Assembly (NCBI RefSeq): GCF_023716465.1
Contig: NZ_CP092415.1
Span: 337,001 to 401,000 of the forward strand
Length of the DNA stretch: 64,000 bases
Source of the DNA: Flagellimonas marinaquae
GTDB taxonomy: Bacteria > Bacteroidota > Bacteroidia > Flavobacteriales > Flavobacteriaceae
Reading direction: 5' to 3'
The position numbers and the translations under genes were made by a program. Positions 62,018-64,000 of the stretch are shown one piece after another (positions within the stretch are counted from its first letter, which is position 1; every line of letters begins with the position of its first letter). The notes beneath the pieces are model-generated. The model had not been told where the DNA came from. It was given only the letters and a program-made list of their open reading frames with translations, and searched no databases.

Positions 62018-64000
62018 TTATTTTACCACAAATACCACATTGATCAATGCATTATAATCTGCCGGCTGTCCTATGATATCATAAGTTAGAACACCGTTGG
62101 CATCTATAGTCATATTAGCAAACACTGTTGGGTCCGCATAGGTCACATAGTAATATAATTCGGTTGCACCATAGGTTGGAATTGCTGCTGGAGCACCCGC
62201 ACTTCTCACAGTCGGAGACCCATATTGTGCCAAATATTGAGAATATAAATTGATTGTTCTCCCCGTACCATTGGTCGATGCATCTATTGCGATGGACGGT
62301 GGGTAAAATATTCTCGCTGCTTTGGATGTGATTCGCGCAATATCCTGTATAACATCTTCAACAGTTGATTCGGTATTCCCATCACCATCTACATCTACTG
62401 GAGAATCAGAGTTCACTTCTGATGCATCTTGATTATTTATATCTGCTAGAGGAACTTGTAATGTACCGTTACTATCCTCAATTTCAAGGTTAGCACCGTT
62501 AACCTCAAAACGAGTGTTTATTTCGTTCGTATCCGATAGATCTCCGTCGGCCGAAATATGGTTGGCCAGATTCGTGGCATTGGCAGCTATATCGGTAGTG
62601 TTCGTTGCTATCGCACCCGCATTGTTCGAAATGTTCGTAGTGTTGTTACCAATAGCCGTAGTATTGTTGGAGATATTGGTAGCGTTGTTCGAAATATCCG
62701 TGGCATTGTTACCAATCGCCGTGGTATTGTTGGCGATGTCCGCGGCATTGGCCGCTACTCCGGCGCTATCGTCCAAAGAGGATAGGTCCGCAGAAAAACT
62801 TGTACCGCCCTCGCTTACCGTTACCTCGTTGGTCCCGCCATCGAAGCTCACTCCCGTAATATCGTCATCGGCCACACTGTCCACATAGGCCTTTGTGGCG
62901 GCATCGCTACCAACGGTCGGGGCTCCAAGGCCCGTCAGCACTAAACCGTTCGCATCGTTCCCGTCAGTCAGCACTTCCTCAATGTTCTGGATCTCGTTCG
63001 TATCCGATAGGTCTCCATCGGCCGAGATATGGTTGGCCAGGTTCGTGGCATTGGTGGCTATATCGGTAGTGTTCGTTGCTATCGCACTCGCATTGTTCCC
63101 GATCGCCGTTGTGTTGTTGGCAATGTCCGAAGCGTTCGTTGTGATGTTCAAAGCATTGTTACCAATAGCCGTGGTATTGTTGGCGATGTCCGAAGTGTTC
63201 GTCGCTATCGCACTCGCATTGTTCGAAATGTTCGTAGTGTTGTTAGCAATGTCCGAAGCGTTCGTTGTGATGTTCGAAGCATTGTTACCGATCGCTGTAG
63301 TGTTGTTGGCGATGTCCGCGGCATTGGCAGCTACTCCTGCGCTATCGTCCAAAGAGGATAGGTCCGCGGAAAAGCTCGTGCCGCCCTCGCTTACCGTTAC
63401 CTCGTTGGTCCCGCCATCGAAGCTCACCCCAGTAATATCGTCATCGGCCACACTGTCCACATAGGCCTTTGTAGCGGCATCGCTCGCAGCGGTCGGGGCA
63501 CCAAGGCCCGTCAGCACTAGACCGTTCGCATCGTTCCCGTCAGTCAGCACTTCCTCGATGTTCTGGATCTCGTTCGTATCCGATAGATCTCCGTCGGCCG
63601 AAATATGGTTGGCAAGGTTCGTGGCATTGGTGGCTATATCGGTAGCGTTCGCTGTGATGTTAGTAGCATTGTTACCAATAGCCGTAGTATTGTTGGAGAT
63701 ATTGGTAGCGTTGTTCGATATATCAGAGGCATTGTTACCGATCGCCGTAGTGTTGTTGGCAATGTCCGCGGCATTGGCAGCTACTCCAGCGCTATCGTCC
63801 AAAGAGGATAGGTCAGCGGAAAAACTTGTACCGCCCTCGCTTACCGTTACCTCGTTGGTCCCGCCATCGAAGCTCACTCCCGTAATATCGTCATCGGCCA
63901 CGCTGTCCACATAGGCCTTTGTGGCAGCATCGCTCGCAGCGGTCGGGGCACCAAGGCCCGTCAGCACTAGACCGTTCGCATCGTTCCCGTCGGTCAGTAC
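62018..64000 (-). CDS. Heptad-repeat stalk protein, 5' end outside the window
   Basis: The frame is open to the right edge, so the N-terminus is missing; about 660 residues are visible. Long repeats combine a globular segment (VLTGLGAPTAASDAATKAYVD to SSLDDSAG) with a run of heptads of the type IxxNxxx (IANNTTA, IGNNASD, ISNNATN), then HISADGDLSDTNEI. Ile at a and Asn at d is the pattern of trimeric coiled-coil stalks in trimeric autotransporters and phage fibres. The last 160 residues form a separate C-terminal domain (DINNQDASEV to NVVFVVK) with no YadA anchor and no T9SS sorting signal. Probably a surface fibre. Confidence 0.8.
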   Translation of the reverse strand, partial: VLTDGNDANGLVLTGLGAPTAASDAATKAYVDSVADDDITGVSFDGGTNEVTVSEGGTSFSADLSSLDDSAGVAANAADIANNTTAIGNNASDISNNATNISNNTTAIGNNATNITANATDIATNATNLANHISADGDLSDTNEIQNIEEVLTDGNDANGLVLTGLGAPTAASDAATKAYVDSVADDDITGVSFDGGTNEVTVSEGGTSFSADLSSLDDSAGVAANAADIANNTTAIGNNASNITTNASDIANNTTNISNNASAIATNTSDIANNTTAIGNNALNITTNASDIANNTTAIGNNASAIATNTTDIATNATNLANHISADGDLSDTNEIQNIEEVLTDGNDANGLVLTGLGAPTVGSDAATKAYVDSVADDDITGVSFDGGTNEVTVSEGGTSFSADLSSLDDSAGVAANAADIANNTTAIGNNATDISNNATNISNNTTAIGNNTTNISNNAGAIATNTTDIAANATNLANHISADGDLSDTNEINTRFEVNGANLEIEDSNGTLQVPLADINNQDASEVNSDSPVDVDGDGNTESTVEDVIQDIARITSKAARIFYPPSIAIDASTNGTGRTINLYSQYLAQYGSPTVRSAGAPAAIPTYGATELYYYVTYADPTVFANMTIDANGVLTYDIIGQPADYNALINVVFVVK
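62640..64000. repeat. Long tandem repeats in the stalk gene
   Basis: Three copies of a nearly identical segment are anchored by CCACATAGGC at 62881, 63457 and 63907. The anchor distances are 576 and 450 bp (192 and 150 codons); the difference of 126 bp is exactly six heptads. Each also contains shorter 21-bp repeats encoding the heptads. The array continues beyond the window. Confidence 0.9.

Noticed and set aside
62514..63914. Long plus-strand frames opposite the stalk gene (up to 189 residues)
   Set aside because: They mirror the repeat structure of the minus-strand gene and give low-complexity Val/Ile/Leu-rich sequence with no start context; the minus frame has signature heptads and runs through the whole region.
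62640..64000. CRISPR-like periodic repeats
   Set aside because: The repeats are in-frame coding repeats of 21 bp and 450-576 bp without unique spacers of constant length, and no cas gene is present.
1..64000. tRNA, rRNA, transposase or phage genes
   Set aside because: No cloverleaf, rRNA stretch, DDE/serine/tyrosine recombinase or phage structural gene was found; the purB scar is the only sign of a mobile event.

Overview
The window looks like a chromosomal segment of a marine member of the Flavobacteriaceae (Bacteroidota), roughly of the Muricauda/Maribacter/Robiginitalea kind; the genus is inference. The signs are: an rpmB-rpmG-DUF4295 cluster close to ftsY; gliding-motility/type IX secretion (T9SS) proteins; PorP/SprF; DUF4252, DUF5916, DUF6249 and DUF4369 proteins; many TAnnTTTG-type -7 promoter elements; and few Shine-Dalgarno sequences. 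No tRNA, rRNA, CRISPR array, transposase or prophage was seen.

Layout. 1-9443 is mainly minus-strand housekeeping: an amidase cut by the window edge, ftsY, L28/L33/DUF4295, cinA, an Hpt protein, a FAH-family hydrolase, an exonuclease, an E2 acyltransferase and recR. A plus-strand thrombospondin-type-3 repeat protein sits between DUF4295 and ftsY. 9520-23887 holds a sodium symporter, a CoA-binding protein, a TonB-type outer-membrane receptor, FabH, an S9 peptidase, a TetR/ABC1-kinase pair, htpG and membrane proteins. 23884-32508 holds an ECF sigma/anti-sigma pair diverging from a DUF6249 gene, then MOSC, AraC, S1/P1 nuclease, DUF5916, sirtuin and heme-protein genes. purB follows. Its 3' end is duplicated as a decayed copy 1.2 kb downstream, bracketing a DUF1963-like gene that looks imported. 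Then come mscS, a second ECF sigma operon with two DUF4252 proteins, an S41 peptidase, a vitamin B12 uptake locus (cobalamin riboswitch-btuB, divergent from btuFCD), rmuC, the oxidative pentose-phosphate genes (pgl, zwf and divergent gnd), a second S9 peptidase, DUF819, manA, queD and idi. The right end (59012-64000) is a surface-protein cluster: a heptad-repeat stalk protein running off the window, a T9SS type B cargo protein and a PorP/SprF partner.

Connections. The most informative regulatory signal is a shared motif, TGTAAC-N16/17-CGTC, found upstream of both ECF sigma genes, of the DUF6249 gene diverging from the first, and of the TonB-type receptor at 11694. It has the form of an ECF sigma promoter and suggests that both sigma genes are autoregulated and that at least one controls the receptor. 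The terminal stalk/cargo/SprF cluster is the best candidate for a little-described system: its coiled-coil stalk changes length by whole heptads between long repeats, and its C-terminal domain matches neither known T9SS sorting signal.
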